Shown here: positions 43,672 through 52,288 of the stretch, in pieces
Position numbering within the stretch: position 1 is the first letter of the stretch
How the letters are laid out: each line of letters opens with the position of its first letter
Origin: Phaeobacter bryozoorum
GTDB lineage: Bacteria; Pseudomonadota; Alphaproteobacteria; Rhodobacterales; Rhodobacteraceae
Strand: one strand, 5' to 3'
DNA length: 64,000 nt
NCBI RefSeq assembly: GCF_041893525.1
Contig: NZ_CP169068.1
Made by a program: the position numbers and the translations under genes
Notes under the pieces: generated by a model
The model's database searches: none
What the model was told of the DNA's origin: nothing
Seen by the model: only the letters and a program-made list of their open reading frames with translations

Positions 43672-45105
43672 TCAGCTGATCATGGTCAGCAGTTTATCCA
43701 GGCTGGCCTTGGCATCGCCATAGAACATGCGGGTATTCTCCTTGAAGAACAGCGGGTTCTCGATGCCCGAGTAGCCCGTACCCTGCCCGCGCTTGGAGAC
43801 GAACACCTGTTTCGCCTTCCAGCATTCCAGCACCGGCATACCGGCGATGGGCGAGTTCGGGTCTTCCTGAGCCGCCGGGTTCACGATGTCGTTGGAGCCG
43901 ATGACGATGGCCACATCCGTTTCCGGGAAGTCCTCGTTGATCTCGTCCATTTCCAGCACGATATCGTAGGGCACTTTCGCCTCGGCGAGGAGCACGTTCA
44001 TATGGCCCGGCAAACGACCTGCAACCGGATGGATCGCAAAGCGGACGTTCTTGCCCTTGGCACGCAGACGGCGGGTCAGCTCAGCCACATTCTGCTGGGC
44101 CTGCGCCACTGCCATACCGTAGCCGGGGATGATGACGACACTGTCGGCCTCATCCAGGGCAGCGGCCACACCATCGGCATCAATCGCGATCTGCTCGCCG
44201 TCGATTTCCATCGCCGGACCAGCCGTGCCGCCAAAGCCGCCCAGGATCACCGAGATGAAGGACCGGTTCATCGCCTTACACATGATGTAGCTGAGGATCG
44301 CACCAGAGGAGCCCACAAGCGCGCCAACCACGATCAACAGATCGTTGCCGAGCGAAAAGCCAATCGCCGCCGCGGCCCAGCCGGAGTAGCTGTTCAGCAT
44401 GGAGACAACCACGGGCATATCCGCGCCGCCAATACCCATGATCAGGTGGTAGCCGATAAACAGCGCTGCCAGGGTCATCAGGAACAGCGGGAAGAAACCG
44501 CCAGTGTTAAAATACCAGATCAGACAGATCAGCGAGAGACCCGCAGCACCGGCGTTCAGCATATGGCCGCCGGGCAGCTTGGTCGCCGCCGAGGACACTT
44601 TGCCTGCCAGCTTGCCATAGGCAATCACCGACCCGGTGAAGGTCACGGCACCGATGAAGACACCGAGGAAGAGTTCCACCCGCAGGATCGCGATCTCGAC
44701 ACCGTCTTTCTTGGCCAGAAGCGCACCAAAGCCTTCGAGCGCCTTTTTCGCAGTGTCATCCATCGCCAGAACGCGGCCCAGCTCGATATGGGCGATAAAG
44801 CCCACGAACACCGCAGCCAGACCCACCAGCGAGTGCATCGCCGCCACCAGCTGCGGCATTTCGGTCATCTGCACGCGTTTGGCGACGTAGTAGCCGATGA
44901 TACCGCCTGCGGCGATCAGGACGATCGACAACAGCCAAAGACCGGCACCGGGACCAATCAGGGTTGCCAGAACCGCCAGCGCCATACCCGCAATGCCGTA
45001 CCAGACCGCGCGTTTCGCACTTTCCTGACCGCTCAGGCCGCCCAGCGACAAGATGAAGAGAACAGCCGCAACCACATAGGCGGCAGTTGTAAAGCCAAAG
45101 TCCAT
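43672..45105 (-). CDS. pntB: NAD(P) transhydrogenase subunit beta
   Basis: Membrane subunit of the proton-translocating transhydrogenase that makes NADPH from NADH using the proton gradient. It has 477 residues: about nine helices in the N-terminal half (MDFGFTTAAYVVAAVLFILSLGGLS, then GGIIGYYVAKRVQMTEMPQLVAAMHSLVGLAAVFVGF), then the NADP-binding domain from about 285 with VVIIPGYGMAVAQAQ and NSPIAGMPVLEVW-like segment (here GMPVLECWKAKQ). AAGGAGG lies before the ATG. The chain ends KLLTMIS. It follows pntA by 13 bases. Confidence 0.96.
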   Translation of the reverse strand: MDFGFTTAAYVVAAVLFILSLGGLSGQESAKRAVWYGIAGMALAVLATLIGPGAGLWLLSIVLIAAGGIIGYYVAKRVQMTEMPQLVAAMHSLVGLAAVFVGFIAHIELGRVLAMDDTAKKALEGFGALLAKKDGVEIAILRVELFLGVFIGAVTFTGSVIAYGKLAGKVSSAATKLPGGHMLNAGAAGLSLICLIWYFNTGGFFPLFLMTLAALFIGYHLIMGIGGADMPVVVSMLNSYSGWAAAAIGFSLGNDLLIVVGALVGSSGAILSYIMCKAMNRSFISVILGGFGGTAGPAMEIDGEQIAIDADGVAAALDEADSVVIIPGYGMAVAQAQQNVAELTRRLRAKGKNVRFAIHPVAGRLPGHMNVLLAEAKVPYDIVLEMDEINEDFPETDVAIVIGSNDIVNPAAQEDPNSPIAGMPVLECWKAKQVFVSKRGQGTGYSGIENPLFFKENTRMFYGDAKASLDKLLTMIS

Positions 45106-45118
45106 ACTCCCGGCCTCC

Positions 45119-46690
45119 TTAAGATTTCTGGAACATGGCAAGCATGCGCCGCGTGACGAGGAACCCGCCGAAGATATTGATCCCGGCCATGAACACCGAC
45201 AGCGCCGCAAGGAAAATCACCAGGAACGACCCGGATCCGATCTGCATCAACGCGCCGAGGATGATGATCGAGGAAATCGCATTGGTGACAGCCATCAGCG
45301 GCGTATGCAGCGAATGGGCAACGCCCCAGATCACCTGGAAGCCCACGAAACAGGCCAGTGCAAACACGATGAAATGCTGCATGAAGCTCGCGGGGGCAAA
45401 CAGCCCCACAAACAGCACCAAGGCACCGCCCACAGCCAGCAGGGTGACCTGGTTCTTGGTCTGCTGCTTGAAGGCTTCGACCTCCTGCGCCCGCTTCTCT
45501 TCGGGCGTCAGTTCCTTCACCTCTTTCTTCGGCTGGGCCGCGATGGCCTGCACCTTGGGCGGTGGCGGCGGGAAGGTGATTTCCTTCTCGAAGGTCACCG
45601 TGGCGCCGCGGATTACGTCGTCTTCCATGTTGTGATTGATCTGACCGTCCTTCTCGGGCGTCAGGTCAGTCATCATATGGCGGATGTTGGTGGCATAAAG
45701 CGTCGAGGCCTGCGCGGCCATCCGGCTCGGGAAATCGGTATAGCCGATGATGGTCACGCCATTCTCGGTTACCACTTTTTCGTCCATCACCGTGCCTTCG
45801 ACGTTGCCGCCCTTTTCGGCTGCAAGGTCAACGATCACCGAACCCGGCTTCATCGCGGCGACCATATCCTCAAGCCACAGCTTGGGAGCCTCGCGGTTGG
45901 GGATCAGCGCGGTGGTGATGACGATATCGACATCGGGAGCCAGTTCGCGGAACTTCGCGAGCTGCGCTTCACGGAACTCCGGGCTGGAGACCGCAGCATA
46001 GCCGCCGGTTGCCGCGCCATCCTGCTGGTCTTCCTCGAAATCCAGATAGACGAATTCGGCCCCCATGCTTTCGACCTGCTCCGCCACTTCGGGGCGCACG
46101 TCAAAGGCGTAGGTCACCGCACCCAGGCTGGTAGAGGCGCCAATCGCCGCAAGGCCTGCAACCCCTGCACCAACCACCAGAACCTTGGCCGGAGGAACCT
46201 TGCCCGCAGCTGTGATCTGACCGGTGAAGAACCGGCCAAAGTTATTCCCGGCCTCAATGACGGCGCGGTAACCTGCGATATTGGCCATCGACGACAGCGC
46301 GTCCATTTTCTGGGCACGGCTGATACGTGGCACCATTTCCATGGCGATCACATTGGCGCCCTTGGATTTGGCGAGTTCCAGACCTTCGCTATTGCCGCCG
46401 GGATTGAAGAAGGAGATCAGCGTCTTGCCCGCTGTCATCCGCTTCAGCTCCGCTTCGGTGGGCTGACGCACCTTGGCAACGATATCGCAGGCTTTCCACA
46501 ATGCGGCCGGTGTCTTGATGATCTCGACGCCGACAGCCTCGTAGGTGGCGTCAGAAAAACCTGCCGCTGCCCCGGCACCGCTTTCAATCGCGCAGTCGTA
46601 CCCCAGCTTTTGCAGTTGAACCGCGGAGTCCGGGGTCATCGCAACCCGCGCCTCGCCGTCAAACACTTCTTTTGGTGTGCCTATTTTCAC
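45119..46690 (-). CDS. pntA: NAD(P) transhydrogenase subunit alpha (single-chain)
   Basis: NAD(H)-binding subunit of transhydrogenase, 523 residues, with the N-terminal soluble part and the four C-terminal helices fused in one chain; many alphaproteobacteria split it into two genes. Seen: KIGTPKEVFDGEARVAMTPDS, LVVGAGVAGLAAIGASTSLGAVTYAFDVR (Rossmann), VDIVITTALIPN, LTPEKDGQINHNMEDDVIRGATVTFEKEITFPPPP, then helices from about 430. The start is GTG with GAGGGGGA eight bases upstream. A prominent repeat array lies upstream of it. Confidence 0.95.
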   Translation of the reverse strand: MKIGTPKEVFDGEARVAMTPDSAVQLQKLGYDCAIESGAGAAAGFSDATYEAVGVEIIKTPAALWKACDIVAKVRQPTEAELKRMTAGKTLISFFNPGGNSEGLELAKSKGANVIAMEMVPRISRAQKMDALSSMANIAGYRAVIEAGNNFGRFFTGQITAAGKVPPAKVLVVGAGVAGLAAIGASTSLGAVTYAFDVRPEVAEQVESMGAEFVYLDFEEDQQDGAATGGYAAVSSPEFREAQLAKFRELAPDVDIVITTALIPNREAPKLWLEDMVAAMKPGSVIVDLAAEKGGNVEGTVMDEKVVTENGVTIIGYTDFPSRMAAQASTLYATNIRHMMTDLTPEKDGQINHNMEDDVIRGATVTFEKEITFPPPPPKVQAIAAQPKKEVKELTPEEKRAQEVEAFKQQTKNQVTLLAVGGALVLFVGLFAPASFMQHFIVFALACFVGFQVIWGVAHSLHTPLMAVTNAISSIIILGALMQIGSGSFLVIFLAALSVFMAGINIFGGFLVTRRMLAMFQKS

Positions 46691-46758
46691 CTTGTCGGTC
46701 CCCCTCTTTGTGTCCGCATCAGACTGACTGAGCACGGATCGCAAATATTTTGACTACA

Positions 46759-46822
46759 TTGCGCAATATTTTTGCGCAACAGTTTCGCTGCGTCGCCGCA
46801 ACACTTTGCTGCGGTGCCGCAA
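46759..46822. promoter_or_regulatory. array of TTGC/GCAA-type repeats upstream of pntA
   Basis: Four related elements in 64 bp: the self-palindrome TTGCGCAA twice (46759-46766, 46772-46779; 13 bp apart) and the 15-bp direct repeat GCTGCG-NN-GCCGCAA twice (46787-46801, 46808-46822; 21 bp apart, two helix turns). The outer copy also reads TTTGC-N9-GCAAA as an inverted repeat. It starts 68 bp upstream of the pntA GTG and ends right after the upstream gene stop, so it is the likely regulatory region of pntAB. Confidence 0.6.
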
Positions 46823-46827
46823 ATCCG

Positions 46828-47289
46828 TCACAGCCATCGTCCTGTGTCTTTTTCGTAGCGCCCCCACTGCGCCCTGAACTGCCGCCGCAACCGGTTTTCC
46901 TCGGGCAGGATGAAACGGCGTTCCAACACCCAGACAAAGACCGGCAGCAGTATCAGCGACAGCACCGCGTCAAACCGCAGGATCAGTCCGAGCAGCAGCA
47001 GGCAATCACCTAGGTAGATCGGATTGCGGCTGCGTTTGAAAATACCCGATTGAACCAGCTGGCTTGGCTGCCCGTGTGGATGCAGCGTCGTCCTATGACG
47101 CCGCATTTCCATCACCGCGAGCAGCATCAGAATGACTCCCGCTCCGATCAAGAGGCCGCTGACCAGCCCGACGACGGCGCCGATCACGCCATGCGACAAT
47201 TCGAGCCCCATAGGCAGGAAACGTGCCTGACACCAGGCCAGCACTGCAAACCCCAGCAACCACACAGGAGGCACGTCAATCCATTTCAT
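46828..47289 (-). CDS. isoprenylcysteine carboxyl methyltransferase-like membrane protein
   Basis: A 153-residue protein with about four transmembrane helices and the C-terminal family signature SQLVQSGIFKRSRNPIYLGDCLLLLG followed by LPEENRLRRQFRAQWGRYEKDTGRWL, which binds S-adenosylmethionine in the ICMT/PEMT group. Bacterial members methylate unknown small molecules or lipids; there is no prenylated protein substrate to point to. The ATG overlaps the stop of a small upstream open frame as ATGA. A GTG four codons earlier is an alternative start. Confidence 0.85.
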   Translation of the reverse strand: MKWIDVPPVWLLGFAVLAWCQARFLPMGLELSHGVIGAVVGLVSGLLIGAGVILMLLAVMEMRRHRTTLHPHGQPSQLVQSGIFKRSRNPIYLGDCLLLLGLILRFDAVLSLILLPVFVWVLERRFILPEENRLRRQFRAQWGRYEKDTGRWL

Positions 47290-47495
47290 TGCAGACGGCA
47301 CTCCGGGTGATCCTTGTCGGTCTTGATGCGCATCAGCGGCAGTTTTCCCTCATGTGGCCAGAACGTCCAGCCTTCGGAGATGACTTCCGAAGGATAAGGA
47401 CAGATTGCCCAAAATGGTCGTGAAACGGCGAATCCGTTCCGTTTGCGGCATGATCCTGCATATATTGTTGCGAATGACCACGTATACTTTTGCAT
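47286..47495 (-). CDS. possible small protein coupled to the methyltransferase-like gene
   Basis: A 69-residue frame with reasonable composition (EGWTFWPHEGKLPLMRIKTDKDHPECRLQ at the end is not the Arg/Pro-rich text typical of shadow frames here). Its stop overlaps the next start as ATGA, which suggests translational coupling. There is no convincing ribosome site before its ATG and no family I recognise. It might be a real small protein or the 3' remnant of a longer one. Confidence 0.35.
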   Translation of the reverse strand: MQKYTWSFATIYAGSCRKRNGFAVSRPFWAICPYPSEVISEGWTFWPHEGKLPLMRIKTDKDHPECRLQ

Positions 47496-47588
47496 GCCTG
47501 CCGCAACTGATCGGCATGCTGAGTTCAGCTACCGCTCACAGTTCTTGTCGCAAGGATGACGATGGGCACAGATCACCGGGCGGGCGCG

Positions 47589-48542
47589 CTATTCCCACTC
47601 CATCTCCTCATAGACACGCCCGGCATTCTTGGTCGCCAGTTCCTCAAAAGTATCGAGCTGCTGCCAGCGGGCCTGATCCACGTAATAGGCCGAGGCCAGA
47701 TCGCCGCCCTCCTCGATATGGGCGCCAATCTTGCTGCGCAGATCGAGCAGATACTCCAGCGTGTAGTGCCGGACCTGATCCAGGTTGGTCGGATGACCAT
47801 GGCCGGGGATCACATAGGTCGGCGCCAGCGGTTCCAGCTTGTCCTGCCAGGTCTCGATCCAGCAGCTGGTGCAGGTATGTTCAAAAATCGGCAACATCCG
47901 CTCGTGAAAGGCAATATCGCCTGCGATCAGCATCCCCCACTGCGGAATCCAGACCTGCGTGTCACCCGGATCGTGGGCCGGACCAAGATGCAGGACCTGA
48001 AAGTCGACCCCGCCAAGTGACAGATCGTAGCGATCTTCAAAACTCAGGTTCGCAGGCTCCACCCGCGTGTCCCCGGCCCTGTCCTTATTGTAGCCTTGCA
48101 TCCCCTGAAGGATAAAATGACCGTTCTGCGTCACCTCGGCCGTGGCATCTACATGCGCCAGAACGTCAACGCCCCGATCGCGCCAATAGCCGTTGCCCAA
48201 CATCGCATGGCCCTGCCCGTTTTCATTGATCACCAGAACCACCGGCTGATCGGTCACCGCCTTGATCTCGGCATGGAGCGCGGCAGCCAGCGCATCAGAC
48301 GCCCCCGCATTGATCACCACAACACCCGCCTCGGTCACAACGAAGCTCAGGTTATTGTTATGGCCGGCATTTTCATAGGTTGGCGGCGCGGTGGCTCCAA
48401 TGGCCGAAAACACATGCGGGATCACCTCCACCGGCTTTGAGTAAAGCTCGGACTGCGGGTATTGATCCGCGATATCTTCGCTGGCCAGCCCGCATAGAGG
48501 CAACATCAGCGCGGTTGCCACGCCACAGACAAGAGCTTTCAT
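47589..48542 (-). CDS. metallo-beta-lactamase-fold protein with a degenerate first metal motif
   Basis: A 317-residue exported protein (signal peptide about 1-19, MKALVCGVATALMLPLCGLA) of the MBL superfamily. The fold is clear: NNNLSFVVTEAGVVVINAGAS at the start of the domain, HLGPAHDPGDTQVWIPQWGMLIAGDIAF and TYVIPGHGHPTNLDQ, which supply the later His and Asp ligands. The usual HxHxDH is replaced: NENGQGHAMLGN stands where HGHGDHxLGN is expected, so His, His, Asp and His become Asn, Gln, His and Ala. Canonical two-zinc hydrolysis is doubtful. GGAGGATCCC precedes the ATG. Confidence 0.85.
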   Translation of the reverse strand: MKALVCGVATALMLPLCGLASEDIADQYPQSELYSKPVEVIPHVFSAIGATAPPTYENAGHNNNLSFVVTEAGVVVINAGASDALAAALHAEIKAVTDQPVVLVINENGQGHAMLGNGYWRDRGVDVLAHVDATAEVTQNGHFILQGMQGYNKDRAGDTRVEPANLSFEDRYDLSLGGVDFQVLHLGPAHDPGDTQVWIPQWGMLIAGDIAFHERMLPIFEHTCTSCWIETWQDKLEPLAPTYVIPGHGHPTNLDQVRHYTLEYLLDLRSKIGAHIEEGGDLASAYYVDQARWQQLDTFEELATKNAGRVYEEMEWE

Positions 48543-48789
48543 GGGATCCTCCGTCAGCCTTGGTGGCGGTTCGTCGCCACATGTCGTGACATTCACACAT
48601 AGGAATATTTCTGTAAACCATTTCTCCAAAACCCGTCGCCGCAAGCGTTGTGCCCGTGCCGGTTGATAAGTGACGGAACGGAGATCTTGCCAGCCTCCCT
48701 GCGGCGGTTAGGCTCATATCAAGATCCGGGTTGCATGTGGGGATCACCCGCATGGCCCCAACAGTTACGAACAACAGCGGAGCAACACC

Positions 48790-49542
48790 ATGACACTCAA
48801 GGGAAAACACGCATTGATCACCGGCGGAGGCACCGGCATTGGTCTGGCGATGGCCAAGGCGCTGGCCGCCGAGGGGGCTGCGGTGACGATCACCGGCCGT
48901 CGGCAGGAGGTGCTGGAGGAGGTCGCAACCGATGGGCTGCATCCGCTCGCCATGGATGTGCGCGACGAACAGGACGTGATCGCAAAAATTGACGCCGCCA
49001 CCGCAGCTCGCGGTCCGGTGCAGATCTGCGTCCCCAATGCAGGCATCGCCGAGGGCAAGGCCCTGCACAAGATGTCGATGGACTTCTGGCGCAACATGAT
49101 GGCAACCAACCTCGACGGCGCTTTTCTGACGATCCGCGAATGTATGAAATCCATGCGCCAGACCGACTGGGGCCGTGTCGTCACCGTATCCTCCATCGCA
49201 GGCCTGCGCGGGCTGCAAGGCGCGCCCTGCTATTCGGCCAGCAAACACGGGCTGATCGGCCTGACCCGATCGCTGAGCGAGGATTATCTGGGCACGCCCT
49301 ATACCTTCAACGCGCTCTGCCCCGGCTATGTCGATACGCCGATCATCGACCGCAACGTCACCTCGATCTCTCAGCGCGCCGGAGTGAGCGAAGAACAGGC
49401 GCTGAAGATCATGGTCTCTGCGAACCGGCACAAGCGGCTGATCCAACCGGATGAGGTTGCCGCCGCGCTGCTGTGGCTCTGTGGTCCAGGCTCTCAGTCT
49501 ATCAACGGGCAAACCATCGAAATCGCAGGTGGGCAGACCTGA
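48790..49542 (+). CDS. short-chain dehydrogenase/reductase, 3-hydroxybutyrate-dehydrogenase-like
   Basis: A 250-residue classical SDR. Cofactor loop TGGGTGIG at 11-18, NAG at 83-85, catalytic Ser135, Tyr148 and Lys152 (YSASK). The overall pattern (SSIAGLRGLQGAPCYSASKHGLIGLTRSLSEDY, then FNALCPGYVDTPI) is like 3-hydroxyacyl or 3-hydroxybutyrate dehydrogenases, but the substrate is not decided. It is divergent from the MBL-fold gene and overlaps the MmcQ-like gene by one base. Confidence 0.88.
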   Translation: MTLKGKHALITGGGTGIGLAMAKALAAEGAAVTITGRRQEVLEEVATDGLHPLAMDVRDEQDVIAKIDAATAARGPVQICVPNAGIAEGKALHKMSMDFWRNMMATNLDGAFLTIRECMKSMRQTDWGRVVTVSSIAGLRGLQGAPCYSASKHGLIGLTRSLSEDYLGTPYTFNALCPGYVDTPIIDRNVTSISQRAGVSEEQALKIMVSANRHKRLIQPDEVAAALLWLCGPGSQSINGQTIEIAGGQT

Positions 49543-49925
49543 TGACCCGCGACGAGTTCAACGCCTTCTGCGCCAGCTTCCCCGCTACATCGCATGTCAT
49601 CCAATGGGGTGATGCCGATGTGTGGAAGGCAGGAGGCAAGGTCTTTGCCATCTGCGGCTGGGCCGAGGGCAAGGACGCCTTTACCTTCAAGACGGGCGAG
49701 ATCGCCTTTGAGGTTTTGCAGGAGCGACCGGGCGTCCGCCCGGCGCCCTATCTGGCCTCGCGCGGGATGAAGTGGCTGCAACATTTCAAAGATCCCGGCC
49801 TGACCGATGCCGAGCTGAAAGAGCAGATCAGCCTGTCGTACAGTCTGGTGACCGCCGGTCTGTCGAAACGAAAACGAACTGAACTGGGCATTCCGGAACC
49901 GCAGCTGGATCCCACCAGCCGCTAA
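49542..49925 (+). CDS. MmcQ/YjbR-family protein
   Basis: A 127-residue protein with the MmcQ/YjbR (double-wing-like) fold signature: FCASFPATSHVIQWGDADVWKAGGKVFAICGW at the start and LSYSLVTAGLSKRKRTELG at the end. Family members have been annotated as DNA-binding by structure, with little functional evidence. Its ATG overlaps the stop of the SDR gene as TGATG, so it is expressed with it. No further role can be read. Confidence 0.82.
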   Translation: MTRDEFNAFCASFPATSHVIQWGDADVWKAGGKVFAICGWAEGKDAFTFKTGEIAFEVLQERPGVRPAPYLASRGMKWLQHFKDPGLTDAELKEQISLSYSLVTAGLSKRKRTELGIPEPQLDPTSR

Positions 49926-50024
49926 TCTCTGGACAGGACAGATCCGATGCGGTAGCACTCGAGAAGCTTTAAGCCTAAAACAAACCACTCCGTCCGTCAG
50001 GCCGCCCATGATCACGAGGTTCAG

Positions 50025-51218
50025 ATGACCGATTTCGCCGCAACCAAGGCTATGTTTTCCCTGCCCGAAGGGATGATCTACCTCGATGGCAATTCTCTGG
50101 GTCCGATGCCGCGTGCAACCGCCGAACGGGTGCGCAGCACGATCGAGGACGAATGGGGCGAGATGCTGATCACCGGCTGGAACAGGGCCGGGTGGATGCA
50201 GAAACCAACCGCCATCGGCGACCGGATTGCCCGGCTGATCGGCGCAGAACCCGGCCATGTGGTGATGGGTGACACCCTGTCGATCAAGGTCTATCAGGCC
50301 GTCGCCTCGGCACTGGAGCTGAACCCATCGCGCAAGGTGGTCCTGTCTGACAGCGGCAACTTCCCTTCCGATCTCTATATGGTCGAAGGTCTGGTGAAAT
50401 CGCTTGGCCCGGACTATTCGCTTCGCGTGGTCGCACCGGAGGAGGTCAGCGCCCATATCACCGACGACATTGCCGTGCTGATGCTGACCGAAGTCGATTA
50501 CCGCAGCGGTCGCAAGCACGATATGAAGGCGCTGACCGAACAGGCCCATGCTGCCGGTGTCGTGACGGTCTGGGATCTGGCCCATTCCGCAGGTGCGCTG
50601 CCGGTCGATCTGGCAGGCTGCAAGGCCGATTTCGCCGTAGGATGTACCTATAAATACCTCAACAGCGGCCCCGGTGGTCCAGCGTTCATCTATGTGGCGC
50701 CGCGCCATGCCGACACGGTCCGCCCGGCGCTCTCCGGCTGGCTGGGTCACGCCGCGCCGTTTGAATTCGACCTGAATTACAAACCCGGCAGCGGGATCGA
50801 ACGGATGCGCGTCGGCACGCCGCCGGTGTTACAGCTGGCCGCACTCGAGGCCTCGATGGATATCTGGGACATGGCCGATATGGCCGATGTGCGCGCCAGA
50901 TCCATCGAACTTTGCGATCTGTTCATTGCCGAGGTGGAATCCCGCTGCCCCGATCTCACTCTTGCCTCGCCGCGCGACGGCAACGCCCGTGGCAGCCAGG
51001 TGTCCTTCCGCTTCCATGAAGGTTATGCCGCCATGCAGGCGCTCATCGCCCGTGGGGTGGTGGGAGACTTCCGCGCGCCGGATATAATGCGCTTCGGCTT
51101 CACCCCGCTCTACATTGACGAAGGTGACGTCAGGGCCGCTGTTGATATCATCGAGGACGTGATGACCAACGCGCTCTGGGATCGCCCGGAATACAAAACC
51201 CGCAACGCAGTCACCTGA
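50025..51218 (+). CDS. kynU: kynureninase
   Basis: PLP enzyme of 397 residues that cleaves kynurenine to anthranilate and alanine in tryptophan degradation. Seen: MIYLDGNSLGPMPRAT at 17-32, the catalytic Lys210 in GCTYKYLNSGPGGPAF, and VWDLAHSAGALPVDL with the Asp that contacts the pyridine ring. The neighbour is tryptophan 2,3-dioxygenase on the same strand 152 bp on; the intermediate formamidase is not adjacent. The ATG is preceded by GAGGTTCAG. Confidence 0.96.
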   Translation: MTDFAATKAMFSLPEGMIYLDGNSLGPMPRATAERVRSTIEDEWGEMLITGWNRAGWMQKPTAIGDRIARLIGAEPGHVVMGDTLSIKVYQAVASALELNPSRKVVLSDSGNFPSDLYMVEGLVKSLGPDYSLRVVAPEEVSAHITDDIAVLMLTEVDYRSGRKHDMKALTEQAHAAGVVTVWDLAHSAGALPVDLAGCKADFAVGCTYKYLNSGPGGPAFIYVAPRHADTVRPALSGWLGHAAPFEFDLNYKPGSGIERMRVGTPPVLQLAALEASMDIWDMADMADVRARSIELCDLFIAEVESRCPDLTLASPRDGNARGSQVSFRFHEGYAAMQALIARGVVGDFRAPDIMRFGFTPLYIDEGDVRAAVDIIEDVMTNALWDRPEYKTRNAVT

Positions 51219-51370
51219 TGGCGAGCCTGCCCGCATATCGCCTGCCACTGTGCCGGCCAGCAGGCTGGATCGCCCTGTGGCGACGACTGGCCCAATGCGG
51301 TACGCTCAACGCAAGAAAGGCCCCCGTTCCCGCAATCTGATACACTACCGGAACACCAAGGAGCCTTTCC

Positions 51371-52204
51371 ATGTCCACCCCCTATGATCCCGCCAAGGAA
51401 GGCGCGCAGATGTCGTTTGACGGGCGCATGTCCTATGGCGACTACCTGTCGCTCGACACGCTGCTGACCGCGCAGAAGACCTGGACCAACACCCATGACG
51501 AGATGCTGTTCATCATCCAGCATCAGACCTCAGAGCTTTGGATGCGCCTCGCCATTCACGAGCTGACCGCCGCGCGCGCGCGCCTGCTGGCGGAGAAACC
51601 GCATGAGGCGTTCAAGATGCTGGCCCGCGTGGCGCGGATCTTCGAACAGCTGAACTCTGCCTGGGATGTGCTGCGCACCATGACACCCTCGGATTATTCT
51701 GCCTTTCGCAATGAACTGGGGCAGAGTTCCGGCTTTCAGTCGCATCAGTATCGCCAGATCGAATTCATGCTCGGCAACCGCAACAAGGCGATGCTGCGCC
51801 CGCACGCCCACCGCCCCGACATTCTGGCGCTACTGGAAGAAGAACTGCGCCAGCCCTCGCTCTATGATGTTGCCCTGCGCGCCCTGTCCAAGCGGTTTGA
51901 GCTGCCCGAAGAGGTGCTGAACCGTGACCTCTCCGAAACCTATAGCCCCAATCCGGCGGTTGAGGCGGCCTGGACCGAGGTCTACCGCAATACCGAAGCG
52001 CATTGGGATCTCTACGAGCTGGCCGAGAAACTGGTGGATTTTGAGGATTATTTCCGCCGCTGGCGTTTCAACCATGTCACCACGGTGGAACGGGTCATCG
52101 GCTTCAAACGCGGCACCGGCGGCACCGGTGGCGTCAGCTATCTGAAACGGATGCTGGAGGTGGAGCTGTTCCCCGAGCTCTGGCACCTGCGCACCACGCT
52201 CTGA
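51371..52204 (+). CDS. kynA: tryptophan 2,3-dioxygenase
   Basis: Heme enzyme of 277 residues that opens the indole ring of tryptophan to N-formylkynurenine. MSFDGRMSYGDYLSLDTLLTAQ, FIIQHQTSELWMRL (substrate pocket), FRNELGQSSGFQSHQYRQIEFMLG, and the proximal-His segment RRWRFNHVTTVERVIGFKRGTGGTGG (His235) are present. AAGGAG lies nine bases before the ATG. An extended -10 TGATACACT is visible about 25 bp upstream, suggesting its own promoter rather than read-through from kynU. Confidence 0.97.
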   Translation: MSTPYDPAKEGAQMSFDGRMSYGDYLSLDTLLTAQKTWTNTHDEMLFIIQHQTSELWMRLAIHELTAARARLLAEKPHEAFKMLARVARIFEQLNSAWDVLRTMTPSDYSAFRNELGQSSGFQSHQYRQIEFMLGNRNKAMLRPHAHRPDILALLEEELRQPSLYDVALRALSKRFELPEEVLNRDLSETYSPNPAVEAAWTEVYRNTEAHWDLYELAEKLVDFEDYFRRWRFNHVTTVERVIGFKRGTGGTGGVSYLKRMLEVELFPELWHLRTTL

Positions 52205-52288
52205 CGCCAGATGGGATCGGCGGCAGGCCAGCCCTGCCCGCCCCCAAGGCTGCCCCATTTGGACCTGCCCTCAGTCAACCTGCTCCAG

